This document shows, piece after piece, positions 31,830 to 42,539 of a stretch of DNA of 64,000 nt. Under the pieces are notes generated by a model, which was given only the letters and a program-made list of their open reading frames with translations, ran no database searches and was not told the DNA's origin. The stretch comes from Cafeteria roenbergensis. Taxonomy: Eukaryota; Sar; Bigyra; Bicosoecida; Cafeteriaceae. A program made the translations under genes and the position numbers. Positions within the stretch are counted from its first letter, which is position 1. Each line of letters starts with the position of its first letter. The DNA lies in contig VLTN01000007.1 in the NCBI GenBank assembly GCA_008330645.1, forward strand, positions 310,001 through 374,000, in the 5' to 3' direction.

Positions 31830-32385
31830 ACGCGCCAGCAGCGAGAGCCGATGTGTCCACTACAACGGTTCACCCCGCTTCGCGCCGGGCGCACGGCAGT
31901 GCGGCTGGTTGCGCAGCTGCGGGCGGGGGCGGGCCACCGCTCAGGCAAAAGCCGGCGGGCTGTGCAGCGCTCGGAGGAGCCGTGAGAACAGCCCCACACC
32001 AGCTGGACGATAGCGCGGGGCAACACCGATGGCGTTTGACCTCCCACCTCGGGCCACCAGCCCCGTGGGCACCCGGCCGCAGGGCCAAAGTGCATGACGG
32101 ACGCGAAAGCGTTCAAGTCACCCTTCCGCACTGAACGCCGAGCTGGCGGTCCCGCAGTGCGCGCTCGCACAGCGGCGTTTGGGACGGCTGCCCCAACCCC
32201 GCCCTGCTTCGGTGGTTGTGCTGCCCCGCGCGCGCGGTGCGCGACGCGGGCGCTGGCAAAAGAGCGGCCGCTGCACTCACGCGAAGCCGGACGCGCAGCG
32301 CTCGCGTGAGCGCGAGGGTCCGTAGCTGGTCCATGGGCGGGAACCCGGAACACGCGCAGTAGCACGCCGCTGCCCCTCTCCCTGG
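31830..32385. promoter_or_regulatory. Divergent region with unresolved 5' exons
   Basis: This stretch separates the minus-strand giant gene from the plus-strand small membrane protein. Neither neighbour has an in-frame ATG in its main exon, so both probably have 5' exons here. Candidate starts are ATG at 32095 (minus; donor GTGGGA at 32047) and ATG at 32094 (plus; donor GTGCGC at 32157 would be phase 0). A GTGAGC donor at 32306 (plus) also occurs. RNA evidence is needed to choose. Confidence 0.4.
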
Positions 32386-32832
32386 GTGCGGGCCGGGGCA
32401 GCTCCAGCGAGGCCGGGGGCTTCGGCCGCGCGCCTCGCGGGGCGCAGCCGCCTGCTCTGCCAGCAGGTCCGCCCGCCGCTGAGGCTGCTCCGCCGCAACG
32501 TCGGCCAGGCGTCTGTGCGCGCGGCACTCGAGCCCGGCCCCGTCCGAGACAAGGCGCGCATGGTCCTGCAGGCCTTTGACGCGTGGCGGTCGCACAAGGT
32601 GTTCCAGAAGCTGTGGGCGCAGGCCTGGCCGGGGCTGAACCGCGCGCTGGTGATCTTCACCGTGTACTGCGCCGGAGAGTTCGTCTGGGTCAGCATGAAC
32701 GGCGCCCCGCACGAGCACGTGGACGTCACCAAGTACGGGCCCTCGGAGTGGGAGCTCAGCCAGATGGGCACTTCCAAGGCGGAGGTGTACGAGGAGGCGA
32801 CGGGCAAGCCCCTGGTCGAGGAGCGCGCGTGA
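32386..32832 (+). CDS. Small single-span membrane protein, 5' end unresolved
   Basis: The frame ends with TGA at 32830-32832. The first codon of the open frame (32386) is GTG, an in-frame stop lies at 32323, and no ATG occurs before Met58 (32557), so a 5' exon probably exists; GCAG acceptors at 32400 and 32466 are candidates. The N-terminal part is Arg/Ala-rich without acids (LRLLRRNVGQASVRAAL), like a mitochondrial targeting peptide. One membrane span follows (NRALVIFTVYCAGEFVWVSM), then a hydrophilic tail (KYGPSEWELSQMGTSKAEVY). The arrangement resembles small accessory subunits of respiratory complex I, but I could not place it in a family, so no function is claimed. Confidence 0.6.
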   Translation: MRAGAAPARPGASAARLAGRSRLLCQQVRPPLRLLRRNVGQASVRAALEPGPVRDKARMVLQAFDAWRSHKVFQKLWAQAWPGLNRALVIFTVYCAGEFVWVSMNGAPHEHVDVTKYGPSEWELSQMGTSKAEVYEEATGKPLVEERA

Positions 32833-33300
32833 GGCGGCCTGGCGGTCGCGAGGCCGCAGCGCCTGGGGCCGCTCAGTCCGTGACCGGACTCCCCTTCATT
32901 CCTGTTCTGGCACGTGCAATGTGCGCTGTGTGTGTGTGTGTGGTGGCGTTGGGCCGCCCGCGTGTCCCAAGCCGGCATTTCCTGCTTACTGCACGCCGCT
33001 GCCCGCTGGCGCTCCGCACAACACCCTCGCGCACCCACCCGACTGCGCAGCGCCCCCACGCACGCGGCGTCGCCTCCTGCTGTGGGAGGCCGTTGGTGCC
33101 CGGGGCCGCCGGCCGGGGCCGTGGCGGGCTGCGCCCAGCCCAGCCCCCTCCCAGCCTGCGCCGCTGCGCTGCTGGACTCGGGCAAAACGAGCGACGTCCC
33201 GAGCAGAGCAGAGCACGCCGCGTTTCCGCAACACCGCCGACAGCGCCTCGCGCTGAGAGGGCAGCACGTCACCTTGCACCCGCGAGCGCGCGAGGCAGCC
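32833..33300. other. Intergenic region upstream of beta adaptin
   Basis: 468 bp between two plus-strand genes. A short TG dinucleotide run lies near 32926-32943. It should contain the promoter of the adaptin gene. No further feature is evident. Confidence 0.5.
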
Positions 33301-36300
33301 ATGCTGAACTTTTTCCGCCGCGGCGGGCGGAGCCAGGGCTCCGATAGCAAGTACTTCTCGTCCACGTCCAGGGGTGAGCGGCCGGTCCCGAGGCCATTCG
33401 AGCCGAGGCGACAGCGCAAACCACAGCTGCGGGTGCCACAGATACGCGTCCGCGCCCTGCTTGCATCGACGGGGGGGGGCGGGAGAGAGGCGCATGGCGC
33501 TCCATGGACCGCACGCAGACCCGGCCAGCCCGAGGGGCGGGAGGCGGGGGATTGGCCTTTGGGGGTCCGCAAGGCAGCCGCTCGGAGGATCGCCGGGCTC
33601 GCCCTGGCCCGCGCCCCCCACCCCCGCCCCGTCTGCCCCCAAGGCGCGCGCCTCGGTGAAGCCGCCATGCCTCTCGAGCTCCCTTGACCCGGCTACCTCC
33701 GAGTCGCACGGTATCGGCTGACTGCCCGCAGGCGAGGTCAAGGAGCTGGCCACCAGCCTCTCGAGCAGCAAGCCCGAGGACATCAAGGAGGCCGTCAAGA
33801 AGGTCATCGCCGCCATGACTGTGGGCAAGGACATGAGCTCGCTTGTTCCCAGCGTCGTCAAGTGCATGCACGCCGGTGAGCTTTGCGCTCGTGTTTCCGC
33901 GCCCGTCGCGCAAGCCTGCTCGAGCGCGGTGCAGGCGTTCCGACCGAACACGCTGTCCCGCGCCGCGCAACCGTGCTCCCCGCGTTCTCCCGCGCAGAGA
34001 ACCTCGAGGTGAAGAAGCTCGTGTACCTGTACCTGATCAACTACGCCAAGTCCAACCCGGACATGACCCTCATGGCTGTGAACTCCTTCGTCAAGGACAC
34101 GTCCAACATCAACCCGCTCATCCGCGCTCTCGCCATCCGCACGATGGGCTGCATTCGCGTGGAGCGCATCACGGAGCACCTGTGCAGCCCGCTGCGCAAG
34201 GCCCTGGCAGACGAAGACCCGTACGTGCGCAAGACTGCTGCCATGTGCGTGGCCAAGCTGTACGACATCGACCCCACCATCACCCGGGACCAGGGCTTCC
34301 TCGAGGTCCTCGTCGACCTCACGTCGGACCCCGTGCCCATCGTCGTCGCCAACGCCGTGGCGGCCCTCATGGAGGTGCAGGAGACAACGACGCGCGTCAT
34401 CTTTGACATCAACACCGAGACCCTCACCCGCCTGCTGGCTGCTCTCAAGGACTGCTCCGAGTGGGGCCAGGTCGTGATCCTCGACGCCCTCTCCACCTAC
34501 GTGCCGGCCAACGCCCGCGAGGCCGAGACGGTGATCGAGCGCATCTCCCCCTGGCTCGCCCACCAGAACCCGGCCGTGGTGCTCAACAGCGTCAAGGCGA
34601 TCGTGCTGATGATGGACTCCCTCGAGAGCAAGGACACCATCTCGGCCCTCTGTGCCAAGCTCGCGGCTCCCCTCGTCACCCTCGCCCAGTCCACGCACCC
34701 CGAGATCCAGTACGTGGCCCTGCGCAACATCAGCCTGGTGGTGCAGCGCTACCCTGGGATCCTCTCCTCCAAGGTCCGCGTCTTCTTCTGCAAGTACAAC
34801 GAGCCCATTTACGTCAAGATGGAGAAGCTCGAGGTCCTCGTGCGCCTGGCCAACGCCTCCAACGTCGAGAGCGTTCTCATGGAGCTCCGCGAGTACGCCC
34901 AGGAGGTGGACGTCGAGTACGTCCGCCGCGCCGTCCGCACCATCGGTCGGCTCGCGATCAAGCTGGACAAGGCCGCGCCCAACTGCATCCGCCTGCTCCT
35001 CCAGCTCATCAAGGACAAGACCCCCGGGGGCGGTGGCGACTCGGAGGCAGCCGCCGCGGCCGCTGGCGGCGGGTCGGGCACCGACCAGAACTACCTGGTG
35101 CAGGAGGCCGTCATCGTGATCAAGGACATCTTCCGACGCTACCCCGGCCACTACGAGGGCGTCATCGGCACCCTCTGTGAGCACCTCGGCTCCCTGGACG
35201 AGCCCGAGGCGAAGGCCGCCTTCGTGTGGATCATTGGCGAGTACGCCGACCGCATCGACGGCGCAGCCGACCTCCTGGAGGACTTCCTCGACTCCTTCCT
35301 GGAGGAGCCCGCCCAGGTGCAGCTCGCCCTGCTCACCGCCGTCGTCAAGTGCTATCTCAAGGACCCAGAGGGCAGCGACGGCATCGTCCAGTCGGTGCTC
35401 CAGATGGCCACCGAGGAGAGCGACAACCCCGATCTTCGCGACCGCGGCTACATCTACTGGCGCCTCCTCGCTGCCGACCCCGACGCCGCGCGCGCCGTCG
35501 TGCTTGCGGAGAAGCCCGTGGTTACCGACGACACCAACGCCGTGCCCGAGTCCATGCTCACCGACATGCTCGCCCAAATCGCAACCCTCTCCTCCGTGTA
35601 TCACAAGCTCCCAGAGGCCTTCGTGCGCCGCGTCCGCCGGCCCGGGGAGTTCGACGACGAGGACGACGACGAGGACGACGACGAAGACGAGGGCGAGGAC
35701 GAGGACGAGGGCGACGCTGCCGGGGCTGGCGCGGCCGCTGCTGCTGGCGCGGCTGCCACCAGCATGGACTTCCTTGGCGTGTCGCCGGCTCCCGCCCCTG
35801 CCGCTGCGGCGGCCTCCGCTCCGGCTGATGACCTCGGCGACCTCTTCGGCGCTGGGCCCGCCGAGGCCTCGCCCGCGCCCGCCACCCCCTCCTCCCCTGC
35901 GGTCTCCGCCCCTGTCCTGGGCGCCTCCAATGGTATCACCTTTCGCGCCGCCGTCGTCCGCTCGGCCGGTGGCCAGCCCGAGCTGCACGTTGCCATCACC
36001 AACGAGCACGCCTCTGGCACGCCCTTCACTGCTGCCGCCGTGCGTGCGAACCGCAACCCCTTCGGCCTTGCCCCTACCTCGGCCGTCGCGACATTCTCCC
36101 CCGCTGTGGCCGCTGGCGCCACTGGTGTCGCCATCGTCCCCCTCTCCGTCGACGGCTCCAAGGCGGACGCCTCCAAGCCGCTCGGCGCCCTGCAGGTGGC
36201 TGTGCGCGAGGAGTCCACGCGCGTCAGCGCCACCGGGACCGTGGCAATGTCCTACGCCGCGCTCATTGGCGCGGCTGGCCCCCTTGAGCGCCAGTCGTAC

Positions 36301-36624
36301 CTCTCTGCGTTCCGCGCCGCCGCCGACTCGGAACAGGGACAGACGCTTCGCGCTCCCGGCCTTGGCGACAGGGAGGCGGTCAAGGCGCGGCTGGCGGCTG
36401 CAGGTGTCGCGTTCGTCGCGCAGCGCGCAGCCGACGGCAAGGTGATGTGCTACTACAGCGCTTCCGGCGCCTCCCCAGCCGGGGAGGGCCTTGGCGCCAC
36501 GGTTGTTCTCGTCGAGGTCACGCACAAGGACGGGGTGGACGCGGCCCGGATCTGCGCCCGCAGCTCTGCGGGGCAGGAGCTGGCAAAGGCGGCCGCCGCC
36601 GGCGTGGCCTCCATTCTTGAGTGA
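33301..36624 (+). CDS. Clathrin adaptor AP-1/AP-2 beta subunit (beta adaptin, 3 exons)
   Basis: Exons 33301-33373, 33732-33875 and 33998-36624 give 947 residues; introns are 358 and 122 bp, both GTGAGC...GCAG. The joins recreate the family N-terminus: [17 protein letters not shown], then [19 protein letters not shown], then [19 protein letters not shown]. The HEAT-repeat trunk is strongly conserved ([60 protein letters not shown]), and a Gly/Ala loop near 35030-35090 is an insertion. The hinge is a run of Asp/Glu (35656-35712) followed by Ala/Pro-rich sequence and [10 protein letters not shown]. The C-terminal ear includes the sandwich (NGITFRAAV) and platform (VMCYYSAS) subdomains. It would pair with a large alpha or gamma subunit, sort cargo and recruit clathrin at the TGN or plasma membrane. 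AP-1 versus AP-2 cannot be told; many protists share one beta. Confidence 0.95.
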
Positions 36625-37085
36625 GCTGCGCGCAATGGGCAACCAAGAAACAGTCTGCGGGCCCCGAGCACGCCGGCCTGCGGTTGTGGCGCTGCAGCGT
36701 CGCATGCCCGCACAGCCGCTGTGCCGCGCACGCCTCCCGGCACAATTTCGTGATTCGAACGGCGCACTGCCCAACACAAGCATCGCCTCTGCGTCAGCTG
36801 GGCAACACGCGCTCCGCCGATGCAGCGCGATGGCTGCTTGTCGTATGATGCCGCGTCGCAACGCGACTGGCCGCGGCTGCTGGCAGCGCCGAAGAACAAG
36901 AGCGCTATTGGATGAATGCCAAGGCCGCGCCACAGCACAAGCCACGATGAAGACCAAGGCAGGCGCGAGATTCGCTTGCGTGGTTGTCGGGACAAACCCT
37001 CCGCTGCTGCCGCTCCGCCCACAAGCCACGAGGAACCGACCACAACGGTCTCCCCGCCACGCGCAAACGGGGCGTCGCTGACGCT
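36625..37085. other. Convergent intergenic region
   Basis: 461 bp between the beta adaptin stop and the stop of histidine kinase 1 on the other strand. It should contain two 3' UTRs. No supported ORF, repeat or RNA gene is visible. Confidence 0.5.
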
Positions 37086-40000
37086 TCACTCCTTGCAAGC
37101 GCTCGAAAGCACACGGGTGTGCTTGCTCATCTCCATCACTGCGTCGCGGTCCAGAGGCTTGCCCAGCACCGCTGCGAAGCCGCAGCCGCTGTAGCGGTGG
37201 ACGTCGGTTGGGGCCACGTTGCCGGTCACCGCCACCACTGGAACCTTGAGTCCGCGCGCGATGAGGCTTCGCGTGAGGCTGTCCCCGTTCACCTGCGGCA
37301 TCACGATGTCCATCAGGATGCCAGAGAACGGGGTTCCGCACGCCTTCTCTGACGCCCATTCTTGCGTTTCGGCCACAAACCCGGCAGGCACGCCCTTGGT
37401 GCGGAATGCGAAGCCTCTGCCGGCAGTCCAGCCCTCGGGCATGCTCGTACCGGCCGAAGAGGTTGTCCCCGCCGAGCCTGTGTGATGCGACCTGTCCAAG
37501 GCACGGCTGCTGTGGTCCGCGGCATCGGAGCCCGAGCGCCCGTTGGCTCCCGAGAGCATGCTGTGGGCCGTCGGCGAGATGCTCGCCTCTACGACAGAGC
37601 AGCCGGAGCCGCTGGGCGGCATCTGCCCCGAGAAGCGCAGCGCCGGCGCCACCTGCCTCGCGTCCTGCGTGGCAACGACGTCGCAGCCCAGGCGCCGGAG
37701 CAGGCGCGTCGTGGAGGCCAGCACCATCGGCTCGTCGTCCACCACCATCACGAGGTTGCCAGCCAAGGGCCCTGTCGGGCGGCCCGTCAGCACGCCCAGC
37801 CCGGGGAGCACGCGCAGCGGAGGAGAGGCAAGCTCGGCTGGCCCCGCGCAAGTCGTGTCGACGGCGGGCAGCGAGGGAGAGCCTGGTGAAGCCCGCCGAG
37901 CCGACAGAGAACCAGCGGCAGCGCGGCCTGACGTGGCCGCCGCAGCCGAAGGAGGCCTGGCTGCGCGGGGTGGGCCTGCGCCGGCGTTGGCAGCTGCGGC
38001 CTTTGCGCCGGCGCGCCTGCTTGCTCGGCGAGCCTCGCGCTCTGCACGGGTGCGGCGGCCGCCAGCACTTGCAGCCCCAGCCACAACGCTCGTCGCTGGT
38101 CGAGTTGCCCCGTCGTCGTCGCTGCTCACACGCAAAGGGTGGCCAGGCTTCGCTGCCGTGTGGTCGGTATCGGCATCGAAGCCTGCAGCACCAGACGCCG
38201 CGTCGCCGCTGCTGCTGCAGCCGCCCGCGCGCTCGCGCTCGCCCCCGCCCGTCCGCCGCGATGCCGAGATCGCTGGCGAAGAGACCGACCCCTGGGGCGA
38301 GCTCCCTCCATCGACAGAGCCCGGGGCTGGCGCCGCGCCCTGGCCCGGGGAGCGCGAGTCCTCATCCGCGATCGGGCTGCCCCGGCTCGACGCTGCGGAC
38401 GAGGCCGCCGCTGCCCCCTTTTCGTCGGCAGTGCCAGACACGAGCGGGGCGGGCTGCTTGTGCGCCCCTGCAGCAGAGGCCGCGGTGAAGCTCTTGCCCG
38501 TGCCCATTCCGCTGAGCAAGGCCGCGTCAGTGCCCTCCGCCCTCGCAAAGGCGAGGATGGCCTCGGACTGCGTGTTCGAGTCCAGGAGGCTCAGCAGCGC
38601 CTCGGCCTCGTCCTTGATCTCGCCCACCGGGGCGTGCAGGATCATCCGGCGCGGGGGCACCACGGGCACGACCAGAGAGTACACGGTGTGGCCTTCGCCG
38701 TCGTCACGGAGGCTCACGCGGCCTCCCACCAGCTCCGCGACTTGCGCAGCGATGGGCAGTCCGAGGCCCGTGGAGCGAACGCGGGTGCCCCCGCGATTGA
38801 GCTTCTTGTTGTCGGTAACGAACGGGCGCAGGAGCTGCTCCGGGTTGATGCCGCCCAGGCCTCCTCCGCTGTCAATGACAGCAAAGCACACGAACGGCGC
38901 CTGCGCTCGCACGGCCACCCGGCGCGGCTCCGCCACCTGCACGGCTGTGGCGTCGCAGGGCGGGCTTGAAGCTGCACTGGCCGCGCCCGGCGCCCCCACA
39001 AAGGACGGCACACCGGAGGCGGAGACGCCGGCGGCGGTGCCTGCTGCAGTGCCACCGTGCCCGTTGCCAAAGGCGGAGGCGTCATCGCTCCGCGTGCCTG
39101 CCGTGCTGCGGCGGCTGGGCGAGGCTCGCTTGGCCGACCGGCTGCGGCGGGAGCAGCACCCTCGCCTGCGCTGCTTGGCACCGCGCTTGCGGGAGCTGGT
39201 GGAGTCCGTTTCGTCGCCGCCCTCGTCTGACATTGCAATGGCCGCCGGGGGACTGGTGTCGTCTGCCCCGGACGAGGCCGCCGCCTGCTCAAAGAAGTTG
39301 AGGCCCTTGTCCCGCACGCGGAACCAGGCTGGCGGGACCGCCATGTCCTGCTCCACGGACACCCGGAGGACGATCTCCCCGCTCTTGGTGTGCTTGATCG
39401 CGTTCGACAGCCCGTTCAGCACCGCCTGCTCGCACCGCAGCGGGTCCGTCAGGATGTGCTGCGGCACGTTCGAGTCCACCTCCAGCCGAATCGCGACTGA
39501 GCACATGGGGCGGTACCGGTCCACGATGCTGCGGGCGAACTGCAGGGGCTGCAGCGGCGCGAGGCGGATGGCGAGCTTGCCGGTCTCGAGGCCGACGATG
39601 TCTAGCACGTCCTCGATGAGGCGCAGGCTGCTTGCAGAGGCGGCCTGGATACGCTGCAGGTCGCGAAGGAGGCCCGCGGCGGTCACGGCGCCGTAGACGT
39701 CTTCGTCCTCGGCAGCGGCGATTGCTGCGGCCTGCGCCTCGCGCATCGCGGCCGCCCTCTTGGTGGGCGACATCGCGAGCATCGCGGAAGGCGAAAAGGG
39801 CGCCGGCACGTCGGGGAGCAGGCGCGAGGGCGGGATGATCTTGCCCGTGGGAAGGCGCAGCCCGTCCTCCCGCAGGCCCTCCGCCGCGAGACCCGCCCCG
39901 ATGCTTGCAACGGACAGGCCGCCACGGATCTCGTGGGCAAGGTAGCTGACGATGGTGTGGTGCACCGCGCGAGCGACGCGGAGTCTCTCGGCGGCCTGCT

Positions 40001-42130
40001 CCTTGTCCAGGATGGCCCGCTCGCGCTCGCGCACTCGCGTTGCCTCAGCCTCCGCCAGGGACGAGGTGACGGCGTATGCCGCTGCACCCGCCACCAAGGC
40101 CGCGAGAACGGACAGGCTGTACACGACAGCGGCGCTCAGTTCTCCGTTTGCCGACTCAAAGATCGCCGAGGCGGCCACTGTGAGGAGAAGCCGCCGGCCA
40201 GCAAACTCGATGGCAGCACGGTACCGCAGGGAGCCCCCGGCGCGTGATGCATAGGCGCTCTGGACGGTGCGGCACGCGGCCTGCAGCTGCGCGCGAGCCA
40301 TGGCGACGGCGTCCGAGGTGGCCTGGCCTGACGTGTCCGCCTTGCCGATTCCGCCGTCCTCCGTGATTGCCATGAGAACAGACGTTGGGTCGTCGCACCC
40401 GGGGCCCGTGACGTCACCGGCTGGGTCCTGCTCCACAAAGTTGCCGGTGTCTGACGTGACAGCAGCCGCGGCTTCCTCCGCGCTCACGACCGGAGAGGCT
40501 GTGCCGGGCTGGAATGTGCCGTCGCGGCAGGACTTCATTACGACTGCGGGGCCTCGGGCATCGGCCGTCGCAGCCACGGCGGAGGTGTCCGGGCACGCGT
40601 CGGCGGTGGCGGACATGTCTTGCAGCAGCACTTGCACGTCCTCCACGCGGCCCGCCTGCTTTTCCCACGCCTGCTGCAGCGTCCCTGAGGACGAGGAACA
40701 TCCGAGCACTCCGACCATGCGATGAGACGCGCTCCTCGGGACGATGCCGCGGGGCGCCGATGCGTCGAAGCCAACCACGCGGGTGCCGGCGGCCGTTTCT
40801 TGGGCGGACACATTGAGCATGCCCCGCTCTCTCGTGGGGCTGCCGGCGAGCGCAAGGGGAGCAAAGATCGGGACGTAGACAAAGGCAACGGGGAAGTGGG
40901 ACGTTGCGCCGATCACCTGCTCGGTGAGCGTGATACGGTTGAGTTGCCCACGGCGCAGTGCGCGCTCCCTGCCAGGCGACAGCGACACCAGATCGGGGCC
41001 TGGAACCTCGGGACTGAGCGAGGTCGGCACCACGGACTCGAACAAAAACGCCGACTGGTTGCGTGTCCACGGCGCCGGCTCGGACCAGTTGACGACCGGA
41101 AACCTGTCTCGCGGCGGAGCGTCCAGGCCGAGCCTGCGCTGGATCATGGCACGCCACGCAGGACCCTCCTCCTTCGTTGTCAGGCGGGCAAAGCTGGCTC
41201 CCAGGCACAGCGGCTCGGGCTGCTTTGTGAGCGAGTCTGCGAGCGGGGCAAGGGCGGGGGGGGGATGTGGGAACGCCGGCGAAGGCGGAAACGCAGAGGC
41301 GTCAAGGACGGAATCGCGTGCCCGCTCGTCAACGGAGGGCCGGGGGGCTGGGCTGGGGCACATGCAAGTGCGTTCTGCAGGCCACTGCTGCGGCTGGGGG
41401 AGCCTTGCGCCCGGATTTGGCGGGTTTTGGCAGCACTCCACTTGAGGCGTCAAAAACCATCGCGATGCCTGAAGACTGGGTCCGGCCAAGCCCCGCCCCT
41501 TGCCCTCCCCTCCCCTCCCGTGTGCCCCTCCCTTGGTCGCCCGCCGCTGAAGCCAGAACTCTGTTCGTAGCCGCCCCGCGACCGGGGAGCTGGCCGGGGG
41601 ACCGCTCGCCCGCCGGGCTGCCCTCGGCTCCGTTCGGCACGTGCTGCCCTGCTCGGCCGACACGGGAGCGGGACTCACAGGACAAGGCTTGCAGCACCCC
41701 GTTCTCGACGGCGCTATCGTTGACCGACGGTGCGAACGCCTGCAAGTGAACGGGCGGGGTCGAGGGCGCGTGGCGGTGGGGAGGCAACACGAAAACCACC
41801 CAGCCGTAGTCGGTGCAATTTATCGCCCCGCAGCCAAAGCCGCGGCTGCCGGAAGGCTTTGCTCCAGCTGCCGCGCACCTCGATTGCTCGGCCAGCAGCG
41901 TTGAGCCTGTCCAGCTGCGTGCCCAGAGACGCCCGAAGCACAGCACCCGCAGCGACGGCGGCGCGCCGGAACGACGAGGTGGTCGCCTGCTTGCTCTGGG
42001 CCAAGGCGCTCGCGCCAACCGCGAGGGCTACGCCCAAAGTCACGAGAAGCACTGCCACCGGGATGCCGAAGCCGAACCAGCGCCCGCGCTTGTCGCAGCA
42101 TCCCGCTTTGGGGGCGCTCTTCTGGGCCAT
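37086..42130 (-). CDS. Membrane hybrid histidine kinase HK1 (CHASE-like sensor, 3 exons)
   Basis: Minus-strand exons 42130-41879, 41739-41679 and 41236-37086 give 1487 residues; introns are 139 and 442 bp. Exon 1 holds TM1 (FGIPVAVLLVTLGVALAVGA) and the start of an extracellular sensor of about 350 residues with CHASE-like features (TSHFPVAFVYVPIFAP). TM2 lies near 40060-40140. The kinase follows: H-box VSYLAHEIRGGLSV (about 39.93 kb), N-box LNGLSNAIKHTKSG (about 39.40 kb), and G-boxes DSGGGLGG and STGLGLPIAAQVAELVGG (38.74-38.88 kb). A C-terminal receiver has VMVVDDEPMV, the phosphoacceptor Asp in GILMDIVMPQVNG, and the Lys in VLGKPLD. A signal outside the cell would drive His autophosphorylation and transfer to the receiver Asp; ligand and downstream partner are unknown. 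A tandem paralogue lies upstream. Confidence 0.9.
39358..39668 (-). other. Gene-conversion-like tract in HK1
   Basis: 311 bp that align without gaps to 44640-44950 in HK2 with four mismatches by my count, all synonymous. It covers the region from just after the dimerisation helices through the N-box. The adjoining sequence on both sides differs visibly at synonymous sites. Confidence 0.8.
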
Positions 42131-42539
42131 CAGCGGCCGGCCTGGGTCCAGGGCGGCCAGCGAGTGCGGCGCCGCCCGACTGCTCGGTCAGTTTTCGCAG
42201 CCCCGCGTGACCGCTTTGCAGAGCACTCGCAGGAGCAGTCGGCGGCAGCCCTCCGCCTCCGCTGCGAGCGGCTTTCCGGCGCGGGCCGCGGTCCTCTCGG
42301 CCCGCGCCCATGCGAGCCGCTCTCGGCGAGCCGCCTGCCGTGATTGATAGCGGCAGCCGAGCCTGCGGCAGCCGGGCATTCGTTGGGCGGAGGGGAATCG
42401 GCGCGTGCCTGCATGCTGACTTTGCGCCGACTGGCGCCCGACGCTGGGCAGCGCCAAACAGTTTCAATGATGCCGGGGTCTCCGATTGAGCGGGGGCGCA
42501 GCGCCTTTTGGTCACGCATCACACGACGATGCACGCGAG
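42131..42539. promoter_or_regulatory. Spacer between tandem kinases HK2 and HK1
   Basis: 409 bp between the HK2 stop and the HK1 start, both on the minus strand. It should hold the HK1 promoter and the HK2 3' end. I see no repeat flanking the duplication and no other feature. Confidence 0.45.

Noticed and set aside
32986-37851. 1621-codon minus-strand frame across the adaptin gene
   Set aside because: It lies opposite beta adaptin, whose plus-strand identity is certain, and its Asp/Gly/His-rich product mirrors adaptin codons.
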